42,414 bases of DNA from positions 1 through 42,414 of the forward strand of contig JACDFK010000003.1 in NCBI GenBank assembly GCA_013815795.1, given 5' to 3'. The DNA comes from Candidatus Babelota bacterium (lineage in GTDB: Bacteria; Babelota; Babeliae; Babelales; Babelaceae). The notes below the pieces were generated by a model that was given only the letters and a program-made list of their open reading frames with translations, did not search any database and was not told the DNA's origin. The translations under genes and the position numbers were made by a program. This document shows positions 1 to 7,738 of this stretch, one piece after another (position 1 is the stretch's first letter; every line of letters starts with the position of its first letter).

Positions 1-72
1 GTGTTTTGTTATTAGAAACCCTCTGATATTTCAATGCTTTGTCGTGAGCCCCATCTACAGACCTATCTCATC

Positions 73-2688
73 TTATGTGCCTTCGTTTATTAAAATAAAC
101 AGATTTTCAATAACCTGCTTATACTCCTCACACGTTGAAGAATTTATGAGAAACTCATAGAGTATTTTTCTTAAAGAAAGGCTAATATATTTCGATGCAT
201 CATAATTTTTAAAGCATCGATGGATACAGACTCTTGTGGTGTCGGTAAAGCTAAATTGGAAAAAACCGACCTTACGTAGTCCCTCATCATCAGTTATTTG
301 ACCAGGAATGCTTATTTGAATGAGATTATCGATTTTTTCAGCGATACCGTATGATTCTAGATAAGCATCAACCGCTCTTGAAAAAAGATGGTTAAGATCC
401 AATTTTTTTCTAATCGATTCATGGTAATTTTCATCGTTACATTCGATACGGGGTAGTCCAGAAGAGGCACTCACTGTCCAAGCATGATCTTTGCTTTGTA
501 AAGACTCCGCCAGAGCAAAAAGTACTTTTATTCGGTAAGCTTCACCTGTCCAAGGATGCGATTTCCACAAATCTTGTACTTCATGTAAATCATAAGGAAC
601 ATAGTTTCGCGCTTTAAACAGACAAATACTATACGGTCTCCCTGCAAAGAAGGATTTAAAAGTGCATAAGTTTTTTTTCAGTTTTTTCTGTGGTAGCTTA
701 AAGCCGATCTCATTATGACTAGATAAGGTAGGAATTAAACTGCAAGATTCTAAGTTTGTATAAATAGTTTTAGTACCTTCTTCTATGATCTCCTTACGAG
801 ATGTTTGAATCTTTTGTTGGGGAAACTCATTTTTTTTCTTGCGAGGTATAAAAGGATTTTTTTTATAGTCATTGAACTGAAGGATTTTTGTTATATCTTC
901 TGGTTGGCGGGTGACTGCAAGAATATCTTCAATATGATCGACCGAAAGCCCTACTCGTTTATTAATACACTCAATGAGCTCGTTATATAAGAAAATAAGC
1001 GAAATGTCTTTTGTGGTAGGAGAAAGATTAAGCGCTTTCTTTAGGTTATTAAAAGCAGTTTTTTGAAGGGCTGCACACTGACCTTTTTGATCAAATATAA
1101 TTGATTCCTTTGCTTTGAGATCGGTATAAGATTCATGCACACTATTTTTTAGAAGAGTCTGAAGATAGGTTTGTTTAACATGTTTATACACCTCTAAAAA
1201 CAGTTTAAGATCTGTTACTTTAAGTGCCCAGTATTTTCCTAGTTCAACTGTTTGTCCCCACGCTGTTGTCTGATCCTTTGCTTCTATCTCTATTTGTGTC
1301 AATAAGTTAATTATTTTTGAATGTGGTAATTGATATACTATGCCATGATCTTGAGTTAATGTGGGCATAAGAAGAGCTAACCGCAGATAACAAAGGGCGC
1401 CAAACTGTTTAAGTCTCAGTTTTTCGTCGCTACTTAATAGGTGGTTTTCGTCACATAAAGATAAAAGTTGAACAGTATTGTTTTTTTCTTTTTCACGGAT
1501 CATTGTAAGCATGCAGTCTAAGGAGCAATAGACCACGTTTTCTGATTCCGCGTAAGCTTTGAAAGCTTCTAGGGGTGTAGAGCAGCATGCACAGTTTTTC
1601 AGAGAATGATCGATTGTGGGATTCGGTGAAAAAGTGTTTGAGCTTGTGTTAAAAAAATCAAAAGGAGAAGGAGGATCATCTTTTTTTTCAAGTAAGAAAC
1701 AGCTATCAGTATTGCCATATACTATTCTTGTACAAAAATCTGATATCTCAGTTTCTGAAAAAATATTTTCCTGAGGACTTACCCCTATAATTTCTTGGTT
1801 GTCAGGCAAAAGACCTTTGCTTGCCCCCTTAAATCCTCTAGTTTCCAATAGAGTAAAGAGAGGCTTGACCCATGTACAGTTTTCGAAACAGACTATTTTA
1901 TCGTAGGCAGATAAAGTTTCAAGAATAAGTAAGATATTTTCAAATTCATCAGTCACAAAGATTGGTTGTAGTACTATGTGATTAAATTCATTAAGAGCTT
2001 TCGTAAAAGACTGTTTCGTTTCGATGCTTTGTAAAAAAAGCTCAGCCACTTTTTCATATAGATTATTTTTGTTGTGTATCTTTAGATAGGTGCACGTGCT
2101 AGTGTAAGCAGTAGTCCATTTTTTTTTAAAAGAGACGGTTATTTCATTATTCGGTCTTTTCATAATTTTTTTATTGTAGGCATCAAGGCTTTTTCTATAA
2201 AAATCAATTGAAGGATAACCTGAATCTGATTTTATTATAGGAATAAGTAACTTTTTTAAGGAATCAAATTTACCTTTTTTTTTAAAAAATTCCTGTTTTT
2301 CACTAGGGCTCAAGTCTAAAATGGATTGCAATTTTAAAAAAGTATACTTTCTGTAGTTTGAATCTGTACAGTTTGGAAAGTTAAGATACCGAGCTATAGT
2401 ATAAAATAATTCACCAATTATTAAATTATGAGCCGATTCTTTTTCAGAACTGGTTAAAATAATCCCTTCTTGCGAAAGCGTGAGATAGTGCAGATTTTTT
2501 GACGAAAAATTAATGTCGCATGCTGCAGAGAGGGTGAGATCGTAAAAGTCTTTGGGGGAGCTTTTGTTAATCTCTATATCATTTTTTCTTATAAACAAAA
2601 GGATGGCTGATGTAGTTGATGCATTGCTTAAATCTCGAAGAAACTTTGTATGTATTTCTATTTCCGAGGGGCTCGCTTCCCGGACCAA
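73..2688 (-). CDS. Large hypothetical protein with FCS/MYND-like Cys finger
   Basis: No family recognised. The 871-residue protein has no N-terminal hydrophobic stretch, so it looks cytosolic or exported without a Sec signal. The only motif I can see is a Cys cluster at residues 366-392: CACC, then about 18 residues, then VYCSLDC. This resembles the C-x2-C...[FY]CSxxC core of FCS/TRASH or the end of a MYND zinc finger, but the extra Cys pair and His of a full MYND are absent. The rest is Lys/Glu/Leu-rich and probably helical. The first codon is TTG at 2686-2688, with AGGA about 12 bases upstream. There is no in-frame ATG before residue 175 and the next upstream stop is only 10 codons away, so the N-terminus may be a truncated or atypical start. 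It is separated from the next gene by 500 bases containing strong hairpins. Confidence 0.6.
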   Translation of the reverse strand: MVREASPSEIEIHTKFLRDLSNASTTSAILLFIRKNDIEINKSSPKDFYDLTLSAACDINFSSKNLHYLTLSQEGIILTSSEKESAHNLIIGELFYTIARYLNFPNCTDSNYRKYTFLKLQSILDLSPSEKQEFFKKKGKFDSLKKLLIPIIKSDSGYPSIDFYRKSLDAYNKKIMKRPNNEITVSFKKKWTTAYTSTCTYLKIHNKNNLYEKVAELFLQSIETKQSFTKALNEFNHIVLQPIFVTDEFENILLILETLSAYDKIVCFENCTWVKPLFTLLETRGFKGASKGLLPDNQEIIGVSPQENIFSETEISDFCTRIVYGNTDSCFLLEKKDDPPSPFDFFNTSSNTFSPNPTIDHSLKNCACCSTPLEAFKAYAESENVVYCSLDCMLTMIREKEKNNTVQLLSLCDENHLLSSDEKLRLKQFGALCYLRLALLMPTLTQDHGIVYQLPHSKIINLLTQIEIEAKDQTTAWGQTVELGKYWALKVTDLKLFLEVYKHVKQTYLQTLLKNSVHESYTDLKAKESIIFDQKGQCAALQKTAFNNLKKALNLSPTTKDISLIFLYNELIECINKRVGLSVDHIEDILAVTRQPEDITKILQFNDYKKNPFIPRKKKNEFPQQKIQTSRKEIIEEGTKTIYTNLESCSLIPTLSSHNEIGFKLPQKKLKKNLCTFKSFFAGRPYSICLFKARNYVPYDLHEVQDLWKSHPWTGEAYRIKVLFALAESLQSKDHAWTVSASSGLPRIECNDENYHESIRKKLDLNHLFSRAVDAYLESYGIAEKIDNLIQISIPGQITDDEGLRKVGFFQFSFTDTTRVCIHRCFKNYDASKYISLSLRKILYEFLINSSTCEEYKQVIENLFILINEGT

Positions 2689-3062
2689 GTTTTTAGTAAT
2701 TCCTACTATGTAGACAGTTTAAAGAGATGATGTCTGAACTGTGTAGATATGACGTGTTAAATACAAAAAATATGAATAAAGAGAAAGTTTTTAAAATGTA
2801 TACTTTTTTCACAGGAAAGCCTTTAGTTTAATTTTTATTGATATATTAATAATAGACTATAGTAGCCATGTAAAACTGTCAAAAATTCAAGAAATTCAAA
2901 GATATAGAAAGGTCATAAAAGACGAATGTTTTTCACAATCAAATCTAGAGAGAGTGTTTATGAGCAGGTATTACATAGGGGATGCGTATTAGATAAATAT
3001 GCTTTTTCAGGATGGGGCTTTAACTATTGAGATGCTTATATTCTATGAAGGAGACACTACAA

Positions 3063-3096
3063 GCAGTTTGTTAAAAGAATACTTTTAACAAACTGC
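3063..3096. terminator. Hairpin, 15-bp perfect stem, 4-base loop
   Basis: Arms 3063-3077 and 3082-3096 are perfect reverse complements around AATA. The arms end in a run of A/T, so it can act as a terminator in either direction. It lies just beyond the larger palindrome that follows the minus-strand gene ending at 3192. Confidence 0.55.
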
Positions 3097-3111
3097 GAAT
3101 ATGCTGGAAAT

Positions 3112-3158
3112 AAATCAAGAGGGGGACTCAGAAAATTTCTGAGTCCCCCTCTTGATTT
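3112..3158 (-). terminator. 47-base palindrome (23-bp arms), probable terminator
   Basis: Arms 3112-3134 and 3136-3158 are perfect reverse complements with one central base, and the core of each arm is a G5/C5 run. On the minus strand it follows the stop of the gene at 3192-4067 and is trailed by TTGATTTATTT. The near-absence of a loop is unusual for a simple terminator. Confidence 0.65.
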
Positions 3159-3191
3159 GTACGTTATTGTCTAATGAGCGTATAGGTACGC

Positions 3192-4067
3192 TTATTTTGC
3201 TGAAGATAAGGAATTAATAGTGTCCTTCACTGAATCTTTAGCTGAATTTATTGCATCAGTTCCTTTTTTAATCGCAGAGTTCATTCCTGTTATCTCTTGA
3301 AAATCCTTAAAAGCCTGTTCGATATCGTGAGTAATCGATCCTAAGGCGGCAGTTGCATCAACAGCTACTAATGCTGAATCAGTTTGGCTTTGTGCTTGTT
3401 TTAAGTATGAGAGACCTTGAGCACGTAGCTTTGCGGTACTTTTTTGGAACTTCTTTTTGTTGAAAAATAATTTTTTCACAAGAGAGTTTTGTTCGAAAGA
3501 ACAGAGGATACCTAATGCTAAATAAGCTTGCGCTGTAGCACGGTTGTTCGATTTAAGGCTTATAGCTTTCTTGAAATGGTTTTTTGCCCATTCAGTATTT
3601 TTAATGCAGCCTCTTTCTAAATAACGGAGTGCGCCAAGCCATACATGCCCTTGAGCTTGAGCATATGAATTAACTTTTTTGGTAGTAAGTTTTTTGAACT
3701 CTTGCTTTGCCTTTTTCCAATCTATGCGTGTATGTTCTACTGCGATTGCTTGGCCGATAGCTTCATCTAAAGCAATAATGGTATGTTGAGAAATATCTTT
3801 TCCTTCTGTTTCTTTTAGAAGTGTTACGACTAAAGGAATAGCTTCATTATAATTTAAAGCATTAATAAGCTCTTCAGCGCGAATAGCTAAAGATTTATAA
3901 TATGCTTCAGAATTAGCTACCTCTTTTGCAGCCTTATCTGCTGAACGGCGTGTGGTTGTGTCAGACGAGCTTATCTTTGGGCTTGAACTCGACGAAGGGA
4001 GTGCGAAGCCTGAAAAAGATATAAGCAGAAGAGGACATAAGAGAGCGATGTTCTTTTTGATAAACAT
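3192..4067 (-). CDS. Exported SEL1/TPR-like repeat protein, paralog 1
   Basis: First of four tandem paralogs. The N-terminus MFIKKNIALLCPLLLISFSGFA is a classic Sec signal peptide with cleavage expected after GFA or SFSGFA. A Ser-rich linker follows, then a helical body. The segment around AQGHVWLGALRYLERG, then AKNHFKKAISL and AYLALGILCSFE, has the spacing of SEL1-like/TPR helix pairs, which usually mediate protein-protein contacts. The C-terminus is an amphipathic helix rich in Lys, Asp and Ser. SD AAAGGA lies 5-6 bases before the ATG. A promoter is visible 75 bases upstream (4142-4169), and a strong palindrome follows the stop. No enzymatic motif is present. Host-directed or envelope function is inference from export and repeat content. 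Confidence 0.8.
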   Translation of the reverse strand: MFIKKNIALLCPLLLISFSGFALPSSSSSPKISSSDTTTRRSADKAAKEVANSEAYYKSLAIRAEELINALNYNEAIPLVVTLLKETEGKDISQHTIIALDEAIGQAIAVEHTRIDWKKAKQEFKKLTTKKVNSYAQAQGHVWLGALRYLERGCIKNTEWAKNHFKKAISLKSNNRATAQAYLALGILCSFEQNSLVKKLFFNKKKFQKSTAKLRAQGLSYLKQAQSQTDSALVAVDATAALGSITHDIEQAFKDFQEITGMNSAIKKGTDAINSAKDSVKDTINSLSSAK

Positions 4068-4141
4068 ACTATCCTTTACAGTTAGGGTTTTTAAAATTAT
4101 ATAATAAGCTCAACGAAACGCATTTTTCAATAACATCCTTA

Positions 4142-4169
4142 ACTATATAACATTTCTTGTAAATTACAA
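4142..4169 (-). promoter_or_regulatory. Promoter of SEL1-like paralog 1
   Basis: Minus strand: TTGTAA (4164-4169), 16-base spacer, TATAGT (4142-4147). The same arrangement is present upstream of the other copies. Confidence 0.5.
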
Positions 4170-4524
4170 GAGGAGTAATTTTTTTTTTATTGTTACTGAT
4201 TGTTTCGCCTGGCATCTTCCATTTAAAATGGTTAAAAACGTTCTAATAATTTAGTAGCATTCTATTTTTGCCAGAGGCCTTTTAAAAAACATGGAGGAAT
4301 TACCAGGAGTGCATTTCAAAATGTATACGTGGGAGATCTAGAAAATCACTCTTCTAAGAATTGTTACTATCATACTTCTTTTAAATCACGAGGTTACACA
4401 ATGATCAGATGTTAGTAATAAGTTTTTTTCTAAAATGTGTGAGATTGGGTAAGATCTTTATAAGTCTGAAAGAAGCCGTTTTTAATGAAAGTATAATACT
4501 TTAAAATGATGGAGGTGAGTACAG
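4170..4524. other. Intergenic spacer between paralogs 1 and 2
   Basis: No open gene recognised. It contains short stretches (near 4450-4490, AAGATCTTTATAAG and TTTTTAATGAAAG) that recur in degraded form in the spacers near 6210 and 7630. This fits duplication of gene plus spacer units. Confidence 0.45.
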
Positions 4525-4562
4525 TTACAAGAGCTCCAGGTAATTTCCTGAAACTCTTGTAA
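4525..4562 (-). terminator. Terminator hairpin after paralog 2
   Basis: TTACAAGAG (4525-4533) pairs with CTCTTGTAA (4554-4562), with an inner CAGG/CCTG helix. It lies just downstream of the stop of the minus-strand gene at 4601. An essentially identical hairpin follows paralog 3 at 6281-6320. Confidence 0.65.
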
Positions 4563-4600
4563 ATTGTTTGCGTTATCGTGTAATTAGCTTCTAAGTGCGC

Positions 4601-5476
4601 TTATTTTGCTGAAGTTAAGGAGTTAAAAGAGTCCTTAATTGAATCTTTAGCTGAATGTAATGCATCAGTTCCTGCTTTAATTACAGAGGTCATCCCTGTT
4701 TTGAGTTTAAAACCCTCATAAGCTTGTTCGATATCCTGTGTAATTGACTGAATAGCATCAATTGCATAGGCGGCTACAAGTGATGAATCGGTTTGGCTTT
4801 GAGCTTGTATTAAATAGGACATTCCTATAGTACGTTGCAACTCTAGGGCGCTTTTATCGAAGTTTTCTGTGCTAGAAAATATTCTTTTTACCAAAGAAGG
4901 TTTTTCAAAAGAATAAATAATGCCCATTGCTAAATGAGCTTGCGCTGTAGCAAGATTGTTCGATTTAAGACTTAAAGCTTTCTTGAAGTGTTTATGTGCC
5001 CATTTAGTATTTTTGATACATCCTCTTTCTAAATAACGAAGTGTGCCGAGCCATACATGCCCTTGAGCTTGAGCATAGTCATTCACATTTTCTTCAGTAA
5101 GTTTTCTGAACTCTTCTTTAGCTCTTTTCCAATCTATGCGTGCAGGTTCAAATACAATAGCATTCCCTATAGCCTCGTCTAAAGCATACATAGTGTGCTC
5201 AGAAAGATGATTTCCTTTTGTTTCTTTTAGAAGTTTAACTACTAAAGGGATAGCATCATCATAATTTAAAGCATTAATAAGTCCTTCAGTATGGAGAGCT
5301 AAAAATTTATAATGCTTAGCTAACTCATGTGTAACCTTATCGGTAGTGCTATATGGAGCTTTATCCGACGAGCTTAATTTTACTGGCGTACATGAATTAG
5401 TCGCAGATAGTGCAAAGCCTGAAAAAGAGATCAGAAGCAGCGGACATAAAACAGCGATGTTCTTTTTGTTTATCAT
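4601..5476 (-). CDS. Exported SEL1/TPR-like repeat protein, paralog 2
   Basis: 291 residues, colinear with paralogs 1 and 3. It has a signal peptide (INKKNIAVLCPLLLISFSGFA), a Ser/Thr-rich linker, then the conserved body with AQGHVWLGTLRYLERGC and AHKHFKKALSL (SEL1-like pair). The last about 38 residues (from EGFKLKTGMTSV) are identical to paralog 3, whereas the N-terminal halves differ at many positions. This suggests recent gene conversion of the 3' end. SD AAAGGA precedes the ATG. The promoter lies at 5549-5576 and the terminator at 4525-4562, so it is probably a single-gene unit. Molecular role unknown; export is well supported. Confidence 0.8.
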   Translation of the reverse strand: MINKKNIAVLCPLLLISFSGFALSATNSCTPVKLSSSDKAPYSTTDKVTHELAKHYKFLALHTEGLINALNYDDAIPLVVKLLKETKGNHLSEHTMYALDEAIGNAIVFEPARIDWKRAKEEFRKLTEENVNDYAQAQGHVWLGTLRYLERGCIKNTKWAHKHFKKALSLKSNNLATAQAHLAMGIIYSFEKPSLVKRIFSSTENFDKSALELQRTIGMSYLIQAQSQTDSSLVAAYAIDAIQSITQDIEQAYEGFKLKTGMTSVIKAGTDALHSAKDSIKDSFNSLTSAK

Positions 5477-5548
5477 AGAGTCCTTTTAAGTAAGATTTTT
5501 AAAATTAGAAAATAAACACAATTTAAAATTTTTATAATAACACTTACA

Positions 5549-5576
5549 AGCATATAACTATTTCTGCAAACTACAA
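5549..5576 (-). promoter_or_regulatory. Promoter of SEL1-like paralog 2
   Basis: Minus strand: TTGTAG (5571-5576), 16-base spacer, TATGCT (5549-5554), aligned with the promoters of the other copies. Confidence 0.45.
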
Positions 5577-5680
5577 CTGGTATAATTGCTCTTATTCTTG
5601 ATTATTTTTTTGTACTTTTCTCTTAAAATTAACTGTATTTTTTATTCTTTAAAATATTTTTGGTCTCCCCTCCTTAAACA

Positions 5681-6120
5681 ATACCTTCACATACAGTATT
5701 TAAAGGTTTTGGTGCACGAGGTAAAACCTACGTGGGATGGTTGTTTGCGTTTAAGCTTCCTCTTATGGTGAACAGTCCAGAACAAATAGTCGCCTTCATG
5801 CTTACTTAAGGCAATAGAGCTGATAATAATGCTGAATTGCTCACCAGTATGATGTCTACGGTACAGGGGAAAGTGTATACAGATAAGTGATATCTCCTGA
5901 AGAAAGAACTGTTAAAAAACTCTATTCTATAGGTGTACCTATCGTTATTAAAATATAAAAAATATACTTATGAATATGATAGACACAATAATGCTCAGAA
6001 AAAGAGGAACAATTTAGTCTATTGGAAGTCTGTTTAAATGCAGCTATAACAAAGAGCATTCAAGATATCTCAAGTCCTAAAACTCTTTTACCAAACATCT
6101 ATTCTTGTCGGAGGGCTTAT
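5681..6120 (+). pseudogene. Decayed IS982-family transposase (C-terminal two thirds)
   Basis: The plus strand translates to a recognisable but broken IS982-type DDE transposase. One frame gives SHTVFKGFGARGKTYVGW, then FAFKLPLMVNS, then FMLT-stop-GN, then GKVYTDK-stop. After shifts, KKLYSIGVPIVIKI-stop and then MIDTIMLRKRGTI-stop-SIGSLFKCSYNKEHSR appear. These match, in order, the family's HKVFKG.A.RGKT..GWF.GFKLH, GK.YGDKGYI, LVTKI.KN and the DK..LRKR..IE...LKN...EHSRHRS blocks. At least four in-frame stops and two frameshifts make it non-functional. The N-terminal part and both IS ends were not identified. It is inserted in the spacer upstream of paralog 2 and downstream of paralog 3. Confidence 0.72.
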
Positions 6121-6280
6121 GATTTTCGTGAGAACCTGTCTTCTGCTAAAAAAAATGGCTATTCCTGTTTAACACCAACTCGCGTTAGTTATTGATTTAA
6201 AGATAGAGGAGATCTTAATAAGTTTGTAAAAACGATCTTTAAGGGAATGGTGAAGCTAGAGAATGTTGAAGGTTAATATA

Positions 6281-6320
6281 TTTACAAGAGCTCCAGGTAA
6301 TTTCCTGAAACTCTTGTAAA
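6281..6320 (-). terminator. Terminator hairpin after paralog 3
   Basis: TTTACAAGAG (6281-6290) pairs with CTCTTGTAAA (6311-6320), with an inner CAGG/CCTG helix. It is almost identical to the hairpin at 4525-4562 and lies downstream of the stop at 6357. Confidence 0.65.
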
Positions 6321-6356
6321 TGTTTACGTTATTGTGTAATGAGCGTATAGGTGCGC

Positions 6357-7238
6357 TTATTTTGCTGAAGTTAAGGAGTTAAAAGAGTCCTTAATTGAAT
6401 CTTTAGCTGAATGTAATGCATCGGTTCCTGCTTTAATTACAGAGGTCATCCCTGTTTTGAGTTTAAAACCCTCATAAGCTTGTTCGATATCCTGTGTAAT
6501 CGCCGCAATAGCATTAGTTGTATGCGCTGCTACAAGGGAAGAATCGGTTTGACTTTGAGCTTGCATTAAATAGGACATTCCTACAGCGCGTAGTTCCGCG
6601 GTAGTTTTATCAAACTTCTCTTTGCTGGTAAACATTTTTTTTACCAAAGAAGGTTTTTCAAAGGAATAGATGATTCCCAATGCTAATTGAGCTTGCGCTG
6701 TAGCACGGTTATTGGAATTAAGGCTTAAAGCTTTCTTGAAATGGTTCTTCGCCCAGTCAGTATTTTTGAAACACCCTCTTTCTAAATAACGAAGTGCGCC
6801 AAGCCATACATGACCTTGAGCTTGAGCATACGCATTTACATTTTCTTGCGTGAGCTTCTTGAACTCTTGTTTTGCGTTTTTCCAATCTATACGTGTATGA
6901 TCGAATACTAATGCATATCCGATAACTTCGTCTAAAGCAAAATTAGTGTGCTCAGAAAGGTAATTTCCTTCTGTTTCTTTTAGAAGCTTTACAACTAAAG
7001 GAATAGCATCATCATAATTTAAACTATTTATGAGTCCTTCTGCACGAAGAGCCAAAGACTTATAATGTTTAGCGAGCTCCTGTGCTGCTTTATCGTGAGA
7101 GCGACGTGGGGTTTTGTCCGAAGAGCTTATCTTTACTGCTTTTAGCGTAGCGCTTGAACGTGACGAACCGAGCGCAAAGCCAGAAAAAGAAATAAGGAGA
7201 AGCGGACATAAAACAGCGATGTTCTTTTTGATAAACAT
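6357..7238 (-). CDS. Exported SEL1/TPR-like repeat protein, paralog 3
   Basis: I place the start at the ATG ending at 7238. It gives the family N-terminus MFIKKNIAVLCPLLLISFSGFA and is preceded by SD AAAAGGA. A longer in-frame version would add 15 residues (MCLFSNF...) that break the signal-peptide pattern. The mature protein has the same layout as paralogs 1 and 2: polar linker, AQGHVWLGALRYLERGC, AKNHFKKALSL, AQLALGIIYSFE, and the C-terminal tail shared exactly with paralog 2. The promoter is at 7312-7339 and the terminator at 6281-6320. No catalytic motif is visible; SEL1-like scaffolding is the likely biochemical role. Confidence 0.8.
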   Translation of the reverse strand: MFIKKNIAVLCPLLLISFSGFALGSSRSSATLKAVKISSSDKTPRRSHDKAAQELAKHYKSLALRAEGLINSLNYDDAIPLVVKLLKETEGNYLSEHTNFALDEVIGYALVFDHTRIDWKNAKQEFKKLTQENVNAYAQAQGHVWLGALRYLERGCFKNTDWAKNHFKKALSLNSNNRATAQAQLALGIIYSFEKPSLVKKMFTSKEKFDKTTAELRAVGMSYLMQAQSQTDSSLVAAHTTNAIAAITQDIEQAYEGFKLKTGMTSVIKAGTDALHSAKDSIKDSFNSLTSAK

Positions 7239-7311
7239 AGTGTCCTTTTTAGTAAGATTGTAAAAATTAGAAAATAAGCACACTTCAACGCTTTTTTCAA
7301 TAACATTTACA

Positions 7312-7339
7312 ACTATATAACGATTTCTACAAATTACAA
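7312..7339 (-). promoter_or_regulatory. Promoter of SEL1-like paralog 3
   Basis: Minus strand: TTGTAA (7334-7339), 16-base spacer, TATAGT (7312-7317), as for paralog 1. Confidence 0.5.
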
Positions 7340-7643
7340 GAGGTCTAATTGTTTTTATTGTTCATCATTATTTTGTGTATGTTTCACGTAAGATTTACTA
7401 TGGTTTTTTTATTCTTTACTATGTTTTATGGTGTCCCCTCTCTGTTAGGCCACGTACGGTTCTCCCACCCTCTTTCTTTTAGGCTCACCTGCGTTCTATC
7501 GTAGAGAATAGTAATAATTTTAAAACGCTCTATGAAAAAGCCATCGATTGTATAAGAATTTCAGTAATTACCCTTTTATCATTATCAAAAGAGTGTGAGT
7601 AAAAATTTTACAGGCCTCGGGCTATGACGGTTTTAATGAAAGC
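7340..7643. other. Spacer between paralogs 3 and 4, possible IS relic
   Basis: No intact gene. The plus strand near 7501-7605 reads VENSNNFKTLYEKAID, then IRISVITLLSLSKE and a stop. The style resembles the C-terminal tail of IS5-type transposases (ENFF..LK.FR...RYEK...F). Too short to assign firmly. Confidence 0.3.
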
Positions 7644-7697
7644 AGCATTTTTAATGAAGAGTGATACTATTGTGTAAGACACTTTATTAAAAATGCT
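7644..7697 (-). terminator. Hairpin downstream of paralog 4 remnant
   Basis: AGCATTTTTAAT (7644-7655) pairs with ATTAAAAATGCT (7686-7697), and the stem extends imperfectly inward through GAGTG/CACTT. It lies just past the 3' end of the paralog 4 remnant. Confidence 0.5.
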
Positions 7698-7738
7698 GAA
7701 CTCTATACAATATTATTTTTAAACTATTGTAGTACTTT

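Larger units (their letters stand above)
2689..3191. other. Intergenic region with two strong hairpins
   Basis: No convincing gene. Holds the upstream region of the 871-aa gene and, at 3063-3158, two consecutive perfect inverted repeats (listed separately) downstream of the first SEL1-like paralog. Confidence 0.6.

Noticed and set aside
5586-5771. 61-residue plus-strand open frame
   Set aside because: Its second half is an off-frame reading of the IS982 transposase relic and the first half is A/T-rich spacer; no SD.
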